64,000 bases of DNA from Lepidonotus clava. Taxonomy: Eukaryota; Annelida; Polychaeta; Phyllodocida; Polynoidae. The notes under the pieces are model-generated. The model saw only the letters and a program-made list of their open reading frames with translations, did no database searches and was not told the origin of the DNA. Each line of letters starts with the position of its first letter. The stretch's first letter is position 1. Made by a program: the position numbers and the translations under genes. The DNA lies in contig OW387147.1 in the NCBI GenBank assembly GCA_936440205.1, positions 16,269,629-16,333,628 on the forward strand, read 5' to 3'. Positions 12,832 to 24,930 of the stretch are shown piece after piece.

Positions 12832-13880
12832 GCCTATACACACATGTTGGTCCTACCTATCTGTTCTGGCCCACTGGAGGAGCCCGTATTCTTCGGGCCC
12901 ATACATACCTGGTGGTCTCACCTATCTGGTCTGGCTCACCAGAGGAGCCCACATTCATCAAGCCCATACACACCTGGTGGTCCCACCTATCTGGTCTGGC
13001 CCGCTGGAGGAGCCTGCATTCCTCAGGCCCATACACACCTGGTGGTCTCACCTATCTGGTCTGGCCCACTGGAGGAGCCACATTCGTCACACCCCATACA
13101 CCTCTGGTGGTCTCACCTATCTGGTCTGGCCCCTTGGAGGAGTCCAGGTTTGTCAGGCCCATACACACCTGGTGGTCCCACCTATCTGGTCTGGCCCACT
13201 GGAGGAGCCACATTCGTCACACCCCATACACCTCTGGTGGTCTCACCTATCTGGTCTGGCCCCTTGGAGGAGTCCAGGTTTGTCAGGCCCATACACACCT
13301 GGTGGTCCCACCTATCTGGTCTGGCCCACTGGAAGAGCCTGCCTTCGTCAGGCCCATACACACCTGGTGGTCCCACCTATCTGGTCTGGCCCACTGGAAG
13401 AGCCTGCCTTCGTCAGGCCCATACACACCTAGTGGTCCCACCTATCTGGTCTGGCCCACTGGAAGAGCCTGCCTTCGTCAGGCCCATACACACCTAGTGG
13501 TCCCACCTATCTGGTCTGGCCCACTGGAGGAGCCACATACGTCACACCCCATACACCTCTGGTGGTCTCACCTATCTGGTCTGGCCCCTTGGAGGAGTCC
13601 AGGTTTGTCAGGCCCATACACACCTGGTGGTCCCACCTATCTGGTCTGGCCCACTGGAAGAGCCTGCCTTCGTCAGGCCCATACACACCTGGTGGTCCCA
13701 CCTATCTGGTCTGGCCCACTGGAAGAGCCTGCCTTCGTCAGGCCCATACACACCTAGTGGTCCCACCTATCTGGTCTGGCCCACTAGAGGAGCCTGCCTT
13801 ACTCAGGCCCATACACATCTAGTGGTCCCACCTATCTGGTCTGGCTCACTGGAGGAGCCTACCTTCGTCAGGCCAGGATT
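12832..13880. repeat. 65-bp minisatellite, 16 units, no indels
   Basis: CCTATCTG starts at 12856 and recurs every 65 bp to 13831, giving 16 in-register copies. Units fall into types: A (GCCTGCCTTCGTCAGG), B (GCCACATTCGTCACACC) and C (GTCCAGGTTTGTCAGG). Their order from 13051 is B C B C A A A B C A A, so blocks of two and five units were copied together. Because 65 is not a multiple of three, each frame cycles through all three phases, which explains open frames of 151-310 codons in all three plus frames. I do not read these as protein. Confidence 0.95.
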
Positions 13881-16800
13881 AGGCCTGGATCGGGAGGCGA
13901 CCTTGACTCCGGCCGTGGAGGAGCGGAAGTGGATGATGGACCGGTCTGCTGACAGGATTAGATCCCGCCGGGGTCAGTGTGCCCAGGAGGCGCTCTACTG
14001 GAGGAACGGGAGACTTATATAGGGGTCTATTTAGCAGGTAGATTAATTGGCCTCAGGCCATGTATACTGCTGGTGCTTGTTTTGGATCAATCTAGGCACT
14101 ACATATGGTTACATCATATTACAGGCTTGGCTTATATAGGCCTACCTCAGGTTATGAATGTTAACGTTGTGTTGTAAAAAAAAGTTTCATTTTCCGATGG
14201 AAAGGTTATAGGTTTAATGCAGAATTGGAATCCATTTAGATTACCAGAGTTAGGGAGTATGGACCTGGGTATAACCGTATAATCAACATTCTAGTAATAT
14301 TATAGGACTATCATTAGAAAGTCATATAGGCAAGATTAGCTCTCAGTCTGCCCACAATAAACTGACCGGTAACAATGACAGGTGTCCTGAACATGAGGGT
14401 CATATCAGGTACAAAACTGACAATACAAAGGTAATAGGAGCTGTGAAGTGAGAAAAACGAAACAAGGCTGAGAAGGATGATGCACAGTAAACTGGACCAT
14501 ATTATGTTATCAGTTTACCTGAGCATACTTTAGGATAGTTAAAATATGGGGAGCACTGCAGCTCCATCTGGTGTGATTTATTCTTATTGAAGGATTTTCA
14601 GATAAATGTGACAGAGCAATTAGAAAAGGTAAATGTGCATAAGTGAATGAAAAAGTCATTTGCAAAGGAAAACATAGTTAATTTATTTCTTATATGTCAT
14701 TTCTTTCTGTATTTTCAGAAATAAAATTAGTTTGTCCGTGGTGACCTTACAATTTCTTTTGGCCTAAAACACAGATCTTGGACCTACGGACTCATTTACA
14801 ACCGCTAAAGTAAATATCGCGATTTTATGTCATCTGTATAACGGCAATATACCTATATATAGTTTAACAATCATTGAGAAAAGAATGAATCAAATGGTTT
14901 CTATTAGTTTTTATTCCTCACTAAACAGGGCACAATGATGGGCGGACATGAGTATCTCTCGGATTTATATAAACAAAGCTGATGCCCACAATCCGTTTGA
15001 GTAGCATTTGTCTTGGTCCTCATGTATAACACTTACTGTACTGCAGCCCTCCAATCAGCGGGTGGCCACCTGTCCCATGTCGACGCTGATTTCCCAAGTT
15101 AGTGAGACAAGGTCATCTATTCTCAGACAATAGGTGCCTGGTTCAACCTCAAGACTACGGCCGTGATATTGTGCAGCCTCACCACTGATTTGATTCAGTG
15201 AGGTACTTTAAACGGATGGCGCTTTGAAGAACATTCGGTGCTACATCTTACAATTGACTATGTGCGGCACGAGCAGGAATAGGAATGGTTTCAGAATTTG
15301 TAAGCAAATTTAGAAATTGGATCAAAAGGAATATATTCTAAAACCGAGAAAAATACTAGGAAATAATATCAATAGCATAATAGTGTTATAGTATTCTGTA
15401 CTGTAAGACGTAGACCCATCTGTCACCTAATTATGCCGCCAGGTAGAGGATGTAGCAAATACAAACCTATATGGATGCCACATGTAGAAACTGAAATCTT
15501 CCAATAGACTGTATAATCTTGAACGCTAGATGATCTTAAGAACTGTTGAATGGCTGCTTAAATCATATAATGTTCTGACAAGTCTTATGAATAGCAACAT
15601 TAATAGATGGGGACATATCAAGCGGTCAGCTTGACCCTCTCCCTCGCCCCCCCCCCCACCTATTTTTTACAGAATACTATCTAGATAAAAGAATTGAGGG
15701 CACCCAATCACTTCCACTATGATCTCAGGCAAGATGTAGTTCAGATATCAGTAAGTAGGCTGTTAAGATTCATGATTAACTGGTGCCTATACATATCCGA
15801 GTTCCTTCCTTGTTGTTGAATATAATATCGGACGAAAATACCTTAAACCAAAATGGCCGTCAAAATTCACTTTCAAACACCTCACATTAATTTACAAAAA
15901 CATATCATAGGACCAATGGACATCAATACTCGGAGTTCATCTTTGTAACGGTTGAAACGAGGTTACACATAGAGGGATAATCAGAGCGAACATTCCTCAT
16001 TCAATCTTTCATCTGCTCATGATCGTTTTGAATGTTTATCAATATCGTAATTATACTCTAAATGGGCTTGAGATAATAAGCCTCCAATAGAGCTATTATC
16101 AAACGCCGCATAGCCCACCCAGCGTCGGTGTTTTTAAGCATCTTAATTCTACCAATATCAATGTCATTGTAATTCAGCCCTGGAGGGTCGGCTCGTCGAT
16201 TCAACTGGCATTTGAGAGAGGCAATGAATCCTATTGCCATCTCATAATTACAAAAATGAGACGTGGAAGAACAATAGGGATGGCAATCATTGTTAGCTGG
16301 AAGTTAAAAAGTGCCGGACGACGGAGATGGTGTAATGTAGCATGAGTGTATTTCAAAAACAAAAAGAGCCAGGGAAATAATCAATAAACTGGCATCAAAG
16401 TTATGAAACTGTTTGTTGATTGCACTTGACATTTTCTCCAGTGTTTTATTGTGAATGAAATAATTCCCCTCCTTGAACAGATGAGCCATTCCATCGAATT
16501 AGTATTTTAATTACTTCTCCCATTTTTTTAAATGCAAAAGCTACATTGATATTTATACGCTGGTTGATATCCTTTTAGTCCAAGGTTAATCACTCCGAGC
16601 CATTCTCATACACCAAAACAAGACTGGGACAAATCTGAGCGGGCATACATTCTGTGAAAGGCAGTGTCTATACCTTTATACATTTTACTATTGATTAGGA
16701 AAGCTGGTCAATCAAACTAACAAATGCACAGCCGTATCAATATTGCACTTCTAACTGTCACCATGGATATGCCTTTTGATGGGAAGCGTTCTTTATCTTC

Positions 16801-18179
16801 AAAGCTGCCTATAACGAGGTAAACCATTGAGAGGAGATCGTTCTGTACCTGACGGGTTCTCTGTTCTCTAGGCTGTCTCTAGATCTGGTCTCACACCATG
16901 CAACATCTGTATTTTATATTATATGATTATAAGCGTATTACTGTTTTGGCTGTCTGTCACATTTTTATGTATCTCATCTTCATCTGATACCAGTGTATTT
17001 ATGCTGCAATTGAGCAATACATTATAGATGTTCTGATACAAACCGGTTTAGAACCGTCTTTATTCTGGGAAAATTCTTTGATAAAATTCTTTTTAAAAAT
17101 ACGAAAAAAAAGACAACATTTAGATTCGTAGAAGCGATCGGTTGAATCAAAGAACTGTAAGCTACGTACAGTTCTATGGTTGAATTAAGAAGTAAGGAAT
17201 GTACGTGTCAAACCATAAAGCCGTGCAGCTGTGGAGAAGGCCCTCATATTCGAAATGTGAAGTAGGTGTAGGTTTACAATTGTGATATGGTCTTCTTTTT
17301 GTCCAACTTACACCATCACACATTTATATAAAAGAATACCAGCGTAGATTGTTGAAAGTAGTCAATCAATGGGCGTGTTTTTGCGATACCGTTCTCCCGA
17401 CCACCACGGTATTACAGATGGTATCCTCTCCCCCCTGAATAAACATCCCCTCTACATATCACACAAAACCACATGAGAGTTGTAACAATCCTGGAGAGCC
17501 AGGAGGAAAAACGAGAGTACACGGCAGGGATCGTGTCTTTGACAAGATCTGTGGTATACGGTATTCAGGGCCTTGAAGCGGCTCTAGACGTAGCAATTGA
17601 TCTATTTTGGTTCTTCAATGGAGATGGTGATAATTGGACACGTTCGTACAGCAGTACATGCTTACAGAAATATCATAATATGAAGACATTATTATGGAGT
17701 ATGAGGTCGGATATAATCACCATTTACCCGTGGACCGACTGGACCACGGCCGTTAGGCCAAGGCCAAAAATGGGTCCAGTGTTTAATATATCGCACCGAG
17801 TATACGACATAAGAGTATCTTCTTATTAATTGTAGGAAACGTAGACGTTGACTAGACTATGTCCTTTTTTGAAATATGATTATCTAGATAGTTATGTAAT
17901 CAAATTAAGTATATAATTATAGAATGCAAAAACCCTTGGCGTCCACTGACCTTTTTCATTTATCTCAACATTGTTTCTTTGAAGCCACGCTCAAGCCATT
18001 CCCAGATAAATTGGAACCCAGCAATGAACTCTATGAAGCCATTTCAGAGCTGTACAATGCTCCATTCACTCTCCACCACAGGGCCGTTCAGGTAATTGCA
18101 TGCCCTTTGTGCACGTGTGGGTGTTAGACTCATCCATTGTGAGGCGGTGGATGGTGGAGATAGAGGACCGGCGCCTTAA
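13881..18179. other. Unique non-coding sequence
   Basis: No gene is supported. A poly-C tract lies at about 15648-15659. Two tracts, about 14930-15200 and 16040-16310, have an even composition and few simple repeats and might be conserved non-coding DNA; that is an impression only. The 118-codon plus frame at 17473-17829 has no recognised family. Confidence 0.45.
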
Positions 18180-18860
18180 CTGATGGGCCGCCTCATAGAG
18201 TGTCACTATCACTGACTTTATCACTCCCAAGGCCGATGTGAGCAGCTCATTGGGGAAGTACTGGGGAGCAGATCAATGGTGAATCATGGGGCAGGCAGCT
18301 CACTGATGAAGCACTGGATGCACGCTCTATGGTTAAACACTGGTGAAACAGCTCACTGATGAAGCACTGGATGTACAGTCTCTGGTTAAGCACTGGAGAA
18401 GCAGCTCACTGACTAGGTACTGAAGAAGAAGCTGGCCAAAGTAGCACTAGAAGAGCACTCCACTAATGAAGCAAGGGGGATGCAGCTCACTGATGAAGCA
18501 CTGGCCATGGGTACACACTCTCTGATCAAGCACTAGGGGAGAACCTAACTAATGAAGCACTGAATAATCAAGCCACAAAAGGAGAGCTCTTTGCTGGTGA
18601 AACAATTGGGGAGCAGGTCAATGAAGGATCACTGCAGGAGAAGTAGTTTCCTGATGAAGCTCTAGTGAGCTATTTACTAATGGTACTAGGGGAGCATATT
18701 ACTGATGAAGCACTGGGAATGCACTTTTTGGTGAAAAACTGGGTAAGCCATTCACTGATTAAACTATCACTCGTGAATCACTGGACCCGCAGGTCACCAA
18801 TGAAGTACAGGGGGAAAGAGCTCACTGATCAAGCACAGGAAGGTTAGCTCACTGATACAA
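18180..18860. repeat. Degenerate 26-27 bp minisatellite
   Basis: GAAGCACTGG or close variants recur at 18308, 18361, 18494, 18554 and 18707. Alternate half-units (TTAAACACTGG, TTAAGCACTGG) fall midway at about 18334 and 18387, giving a 26-27 bp unit often paired into a 53-bp dimer with CAGCTCACTGAT. Divergence is high, so the array is old. Frames through it are artefacts. Confidence 0.8.
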
Positions 18861-20640
18861 CGGTATGAAGGAACAGTTTTTCTCAGGCTGAAGAGCTCAG
18901 AAACTAGCTATCATGCAAAGGCATAATTTTCATACAATGCGTTAGTTTATGCAATTAGGAAAAGTGTATAAAAGGCACGTTGTATTACTTTCACAGCTTC
19001 AATACCGCGGAAAGTAAGAGGAATCGGCAGCACCTTTCTCGAGAATTATCAATCTTTAATTTTAGTCAAATATGTGATGATAGTCAATTCAAGGTTTTTT
19101 CTGACTTTTTCTCATGCATCCCCCCCCCCTCCGCGTTTAGACGTGGTTTTTGGTACTCAGGCATTATTAGTTGGCTGGGGTCACGGAAGTGTCATTATTA
19201 GGTCCACTGTCCTGCTAAATGAATCCACTATATCTTTCAACCCCACTGGTTACCCAATGCACTTTCCAGGATTATATAACCAAGATCTAAAGTCAGTTAA
19301 GCGTAACTTTTGTGAGATAACCCGTAAGTAACACGATCTAAGCTAGGAAGCTACTCACAAGGAACGACTGCGGCTAGTGTTGACACTATATAGCGGCAGA
19401 TCCTGAGATCTTCAACAGGGAGAAACCCTATTGAAAACCTCTCCGCTGGGCCCTTTGGGTCCGAGCATTTTACATTAAAAATATTAACATTTGTATTAAA
19501 ATAGTTGGGTTGGGGGCGCCTTGTGCCCTTTCTAAATCCGCCACTGGTATCACTATGATAAAATTAATGTGTGAGGGCCGTGGAGAGTGTTTATGTTATA
19601 GAGTGTTTATGCTTATAGACTATGCACCCTCCCACCTTATAATGTGTGACAAGGGTTTACACCTGGCATTCTGTACGGGCGGGGGCCGGGGTTATTATAG
19701 ATTACACAACTGGGATTAGGTCATGTTATTGCCTCTAACTGTCTCCACCGTGCTGGTTACATTATCACAGACTTCATATTACAAACGAAGTCACTCCGAG
19801 GGACTGGTGATCTTCTCAGCATAATCATGTATAAGTTTGGCTATTTGTAGACCAGGCGTGGTATCACCTAATAAGAATAAGGTATTATGCCATTTGTACT
19901 CATCAGTAACGGGATTAGACTGAGGTCAGGGGTCAGACATTCCCCAGAGTTCAATGTAAATGGCCGAGTGTGACTAAAAATGGTCTTAATGAACATAATG
20001 AGAATGGGGATAATAAACCCATCCCACGTTGGGTATATCCAAGGGTTGGACAAGGGTCAGATAAAATAACAATATAAGCCATCCTTTTCTCTGTGAGATT
20101 GAGTTGCTGAAATAACCAAGAATTGTATTATCTTGTATCCCCAAGTACTGCTTTAACATTATGATTTCTTAAATTTTATTATTTGATAGAATTACAGGTT
20201 TGCCAGCCAATCAAAATGCTGCATTTCAGGGCAAAAACTAACAGGGTTGGACATTGTAGGTTGACCTGACTGGCTTGAACATTGGTTCCAATGGGGGAAA
20301 AGCCAATAATTCATATAAAGCTTTATTTAACAAATTTTTGGAGACAATCTGTCAACCAAATTGCTTTGATTAATTTTGTATCATACAACGGTCTTCAGGG
20401 AAAAAAGCATAGGGGCAATGTCAAAAATATTTAATAGTTAACTTTAATGATGGCGTAGACTGGGATTGGCTTAGTAAGCATCTTTCACAGATGTGTATTG
20501 CAAGAGGTGCGTCAAACAAACGCCAATTGAAATATAACACTTATGTATCAGTTTTATCACTGAAATTAATACACAGAACCGATGAAGGAACCGAATCAGA
20601 TAACCAGCGGATACTCTTCTCTCAAATGATATATAGGGTG
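18861..20640. other. Unique non-coding sequence
   Basis: No gene is supported. TATAAAAGG at about 18967 is a good TATA-like string without a recognised exon after it. A poly-C run is at about 19121-19129. At 19440-19550, GGGGGCGCC and AAATCCGCCACTGG resemble the tail of a common invertebrate interspersed repeat; the family is not identified. Confidence 0.4.
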
Positions 20641-20857
20641 TTTCAATAAGATCCCCGCGTTTCACTGATCTAACAGCAAACTAGGTATTGGTAACTTGTA
20701 TCTTTTTTTATAATAAAGACGTATACTCACATTATCATTACATTGAGGCTCGAGGATTTGTATGGAACATCTATTGGCCATTATTTTTGTTACATTCATC
20801 CAAAGAATCCAACCAGAATCAATTGAATTACAAGTGGGAATAATGTTTGTAGAATTT
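20641..20857. other. Unique sequence starting with a possible transposon end
   Basis: TAGGGTGTTTCAATAAGATC, ending at about 20653, looks like a terminus of a mariner-type DNA transposon. A matching opposite end was not found, so this is weak. The remainder is AT-rich unique sequence. Confidence 0.25.
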
Positions 20858-20869
20858 CCACTAGGTGGC
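20858..20869 (+). promoter_or_regulatory. CTCF-like core motif with inverted half-copy
   Basis: CCACTAGGTGGC is a full match to the CTCF core CCASYAGRKGGC. An inverted copy of TCCACTAGGT lies at 20903-20912 (ACCTAGTGGA), 36 nt beyond the first arm at 20857-20866. The sequence match is direct; CTCF binding is inference. Confidence 0.4.
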
Positions 20870-20912
20870 TCTGTGGGGACCTGTTCTCAGTATGGTGGCG
20901 GTACCTAGTGGA

Positions 20913-21429
20913 GAATACCTTTACTAATGTGTGGCACAATGCTGCCATCTCTGATCAGTCTTTTGAACTTATATTGCTCAATATCTCCATGTGCCCCAGA
21001 GTTAAATATATTTTGCCACTCAATAATTTAACAGCCATATATTCAAATTATTTTGATCTAAGACCACAATTCCCAATATCCGTCCTGAATCAACATAGAA
21101 ACACGTTATAAAACCTTAGAAAATTACTTTGTTACTGAAAATGCAACCGATGCTACTCATCAACTTGATCATGAAATAGTTATAAATTGGTGCTTACAGA
21201 AATGCCATTCAGCCTATCACTCAGTTCCATGTATAACCAAATAAATAGAATAATTATTATGATTTAACATATCAGCCGTTACTTATGACTGTTTTATTGT
21301 ATTAACCTTGGACACTACTAACAATCAGAACAATATTTAGTATAGAACTACTCATGTTTGTTGATACTTATATAAATACTAGCAAAATAGAGTTGGGAAC
21401 ATACTGTTGAACATGCATATTTGAATAAG
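20913..21429. other. AT-rich unique sequence
   Basis: No gene and no repeat structure are seen between the CTCF-like site and the TA-flanked element. Confidence 0.5.
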
Positions 21430-21431
21430 TA

Positions 21432-22613
21432 GGGGAATGTGGGTTATATCGCGCATCATGTGCGCGATATAACAACAGCAGCAAATGCTATACAAAAATA
21501 TAAGCAATGAGATATATCCCTGGAGTATGAGGAGAAAAAAACAGAAATTCAATTTTTTTTTTACTTTTGTGATGACAGAAAGCCCGTTTTATCCCAGGTT
21601 AATTTCGATTTGAAAGGGTAACATCTGTAAATTATGAATGTGTATGCTCAAAAATTGTCATTTTATATCTAATTGGAAGGGCATATTCATTAGAACCATT
21701 AGTTTGTTGTTATATCGCGCATATGGGTCTTGTATCGCGGATTTGAGACACCTATCTTTGATATCACAATATGAAATAATTGAATAAGAAATGATTGACA
21801 AAATAATGGGGATTGTGTGCATATTTGCCTATATTTTATTGGGGAGAAAAATTAGCAAAAAAATTAGCAAAAAATATCAAATCAATATGATTTGCAAATG
21901 AATATTTGACAGTGGACTTGTTGTTTTACTTTATCATTGAGAAAATAGCGAATTCTGATCCAATGATAGATTTTCTTTGATTTGATATTTTACATACAAA
22001 ATAAAAATCAAATTTTCTTCTCGAAAATTTTAAATCTTTATTTGACATAATTCATGTTTGACAAATGAAATGAAGAGATATCAGTGGTATCAAAAACTAC
22101 TTTAAAAGGTAAATTTAAGTCCGAAATTAATTTAAATAGAATAATTAGACTTATATATGTATAGTTTGCATTCTGCTGCGCGATGTAACAACAGTTAATG
22201 CGTGATACAACACCATCTAAAGTCATATTTTGACTTTGAAATATAATTGAAAATAATATCACTTTCATTCTTTTGGAAAAAATACATTATTTCGTAATTT
22301 CACAAACTTTCTGTTTGAATAGAGGAATAATATCACATCAGGTTAATTAATTTGTGGGAACAAAATAAGTAAAATCACAAATTAACTAAAAATTAAAAGA
22401 AAAACGATAAAAATATGGAATAAGTTACATGCTGGGTATTCTATTAGCTATTCAATAAGAATAATGTATCCATGTTTTGCATAGGCTGCCGTAGACAATA
22501 CTGCACATGTTATTTTTTTAATTTTAAAAATACCATCATTCTGTGCCAATTGACAAGCATTCAAGTGCAGGTGCGCGATATAACCCACATGCGCGATACA
22601 ACCCACATTCCCC
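21432..22613. mobile_element. Non-autonomous TIR element flanked by TA (MITE-like)
   Basis: The 1182-bp element begins GGGGAATGTGGGTTATATCG and ends with its inverted complement. The 24-bp ends (21432-21455 and 22590-22613) agree at 23 of 24 positions, and both are bounded by TA, as in the Tc1/mariner superfamily. The interior is very AT-rich, with no frame long enough for a transposase, so it would move only with a helper. The 13-mer TGCGCGATATAAC or a close variant occurs eight times in four pairs: 21443 and 21461; 21709 and 21728; 22177 and 22199; 22572 and 22590. Family not identified. Confidence 0.85.
21443..21473. repeat. Subterminal palindrome inside left end of TIR element
   Basis: GTTATATCGCGCA (21443-21455) is followed after TCATG by its exact inverted copy TGCGCGATATAAC (21461-21473). 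The right end instead carries the same 13-mer as a direct pair (22572 and 22590). This is a plausible binding-site pair for a transposase. Confidence 0.8.
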
Positions 22614-22701
22614 TATGTGTCGTTATGTTTATTTACAATATCTATACAGGAGTTCAATTCTTTAATTGAGTAGAGTAAAATAAAAATATATATATATGCA
22701 T
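22614..22701. other. Short AT-rich spacer
   Basis: This spacer separates the TIR element from the palindrome. It includes a TATATATATA run at about 22687-22696 and nothing else recognisable. Confidence 0.5.
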
Positions 22702-22749
22702 GATTAAAGGCTGATAACAATCAACATTGATTGTTATCAGCCTTTAATC
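22702..22749. repeat. 48-nt near-perfect palindrome
   Basis: The arms 22702-22724 and 22727-22749 are exact 23-bp inverted copies (GATTAAAGGCTGATAACAAT then CAA) around a 2-nt centre. After one mismatch the pairing continues three more base pairs outward. The loop is too tight for a normal microRNA precursor. It is more likely a cruciform-prone palindrome or a tiny fold-back element. Confidence 0.85.
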
Positions 22750-24875
22750 TTGCCTTAATTATGGTTAACGAAATTTAATATCATTAAACGTATTATTGTT
22801 ACAGAGCACCAACGAAAAGGGCAATGCCTTTTAGGTCCATATTCTATTTTATGATTAGATTCAAGGTTGAACATAAACAGCGTTTTTTGACCTCAATTCA
22901 AATAAACAAATGTAGAGTTTGCCGACTGCATAAGAGATTGCCTTCTCTCTAGTTCATGTTATATATTCATCTATGAGGTCAGTCGTGTGGAGTTCCCAGG
23001 TTCCCCCAAACCGAAAGGTGGCAGCAGCACTGACAATGCATTGGCTACCAGCCGTTTGGTGACAGCACCTACTTGTGCAAGTACAGTAACTCAACCTGGT
23101 CTTCGTTTGCCAGTTTCATTCAGTTTTGCCCTAATCCCCAACTTATCAAGGATAGACACAAGGATCTGATTTTGGTTTAATGGAATGTAGAAAATAATGT
23201 TAACGTTATTTTAAAAAGCAACAATGTGGGTCTTTATAAGATATATGGGATAGCTTTGCGTAGGAAACATCTGTCTACTAGATATTAGATATTGGGTAGG
23301 TGCAAGCGTGATGAAGAATGCACTCTATAATGTTGACCCTTTGGTAAAATATTGACCTTTGGATATAGGCAGGACGGGCTCACAGGCCGGACTGCATCGA
23401 CTTGGGCATGTCTCTAGTCTGCATTCTGTAATTTGATTTGACCTTCTGATTAGTGGCACCAAAACCAACATCGGTTTGTAGACATTCCTAAATATTGGGG
23501 ACGACCAAACATGAGAGTAAATGCTGCAACCACTGGTTTGACACTAGACTAGAGCCTGTATTTTTATAGAACGTCGCAGGTAAATTTTAGAACACAAAAG
23601 GCATAATTATAGAGACATAATTATTACGACGTATTTCTTAAAACCTATTTATATCCTTTCAATAAAGGGACTATCTAATCTATCCCTGAATTAATCGTCT
23701 CAAAAATCATGAGTCGGAGATACATGCAATATTTACCAATACTTTATATTGATGAATATTGGGAGATGACTTCAGTGAAGATTGCAAAACCTGGATTCAA
23801 CTAGTAATTAAAAAGATTAACCAAACCATTAACAAAATTTGTTAATATGTTAATTTGTTTAATATGTTTGTTTATGAGGGTGTACTGACGCAGGTGGCCA
23901 GTCCATGTTTGGGCAGCATAGTGTGAGCTTTAGAAGCGCACATGTAAGCCAATGTTTCACTTTGACAGTAGTGAAATGAGGGAGGAGTCATGGTGTGACG
24001 TACCATCTTATAATAATGTGTTCCGCTCTTAGCTAGCCAGAGTAGCTGTAAACGCTGTGTGAGTAGCATCCAGAGAAGGTTGGACCTTTAACCTGCAGTC
24101 TTGGTTCTGGAGTGAGGCATAGAAATTGTGTTAGAGCGCGGAGCGTTGACTGAATGTGTTTGAGGGGACTCTTACCTCGGGACTGATCATGGTCAATTGA
24201 GTTCTTGTCATGGAATGACTATACATTGGATAATAAACAAACAAAACCCTTTCACACGAGTGTTCACGTCTTACATGATGTGGGAACTATAATTATGTAT
24301 TGGACGACTGCAGTCGACGAGGAGCAGACTGCGGATGGAGCTAGCTATGAAATTAAATACAACTTACGCACCCTATCATTAATGGATAATTAACCTCCTT
24401 ATAGTTCAAGGGAACCATTTTGGAGGAATCTGAGTCTTTCACCACATAGTGACATAAAGCCTTGTTTCGAGACAACATGTGACCAATTAATCATGGGAAA
24501 GGGTATCCCAGAGGGGAAAGTATGAATTTTAATTTGCAATCCTACTTTTCAAACAATGCAAACCATTTTCAAATATGGCCATTATAGGCTGAGATATAGG
24601 AATTTGAAATCCTCTATGATGTACACACTGGCACAACCCTGGTTTACTGTTTTTGCTCTATTTCCATATTATCTTATTATAGCTCATTTTTAAAGTTTGC
24701 TTATTAAGATACGGGAATGCAGGCAATATCATTGATCTTATCGTTATAGTTATTCTGCAATTTGGGGATAGATTTAGCGTTTAGTTCCATGCTACATTAT
24801 TCATCCGAGCTACGTGTCACACGATGAGGATATCTGTCAATGCGCATCCATTATTAATAACAAACCGAATTCGCA
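22750..24875. other. Unique non-coding sequence
   Basis: No gene is supported. A short palindrome, ATTAACAAA-A-TTTGTTAAT, lies at 23828-23846 in an AT-rich stretch. Confidence 0.45.
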
Positions 24876-24930
24876 TTAATTACATAAACATTTGGGTTAA
24901 TTACATTTGCAGCATACTGTTTGTAATTAG
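24876..24930. promoter_or_regulatory. Cluster of homeodomain-type TAATTA motifs
   Basis: TTAATTACAT occurs at 24876-24885 and again at 24897-24906, exactly 21 bp apart (two helical turns), and TAATTAG follows at 24924-24930. TAATTA is the core bound by many homeodomain proteins. The flanks are unique sequence. Enhancer function is inference. Confidence 0.3.

Noticed and set aside
12823-14022. Plus frames of 131-310 codons in all three phases as a proline- and tryptophan-rich protein
   Set aside because: All three frames are explained by a 65-bp unit whose length is not divisible by three; the text is identical in each frame, only shifted.
17473-17829. 118-codon plus frame
   Set aside because: No recognised family, and composition matches neighbouring non-coding DNA.
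22702-22749. microRNA precursor
   Set aside because: The two-nucleotide centre leaves no proper terminal loop.
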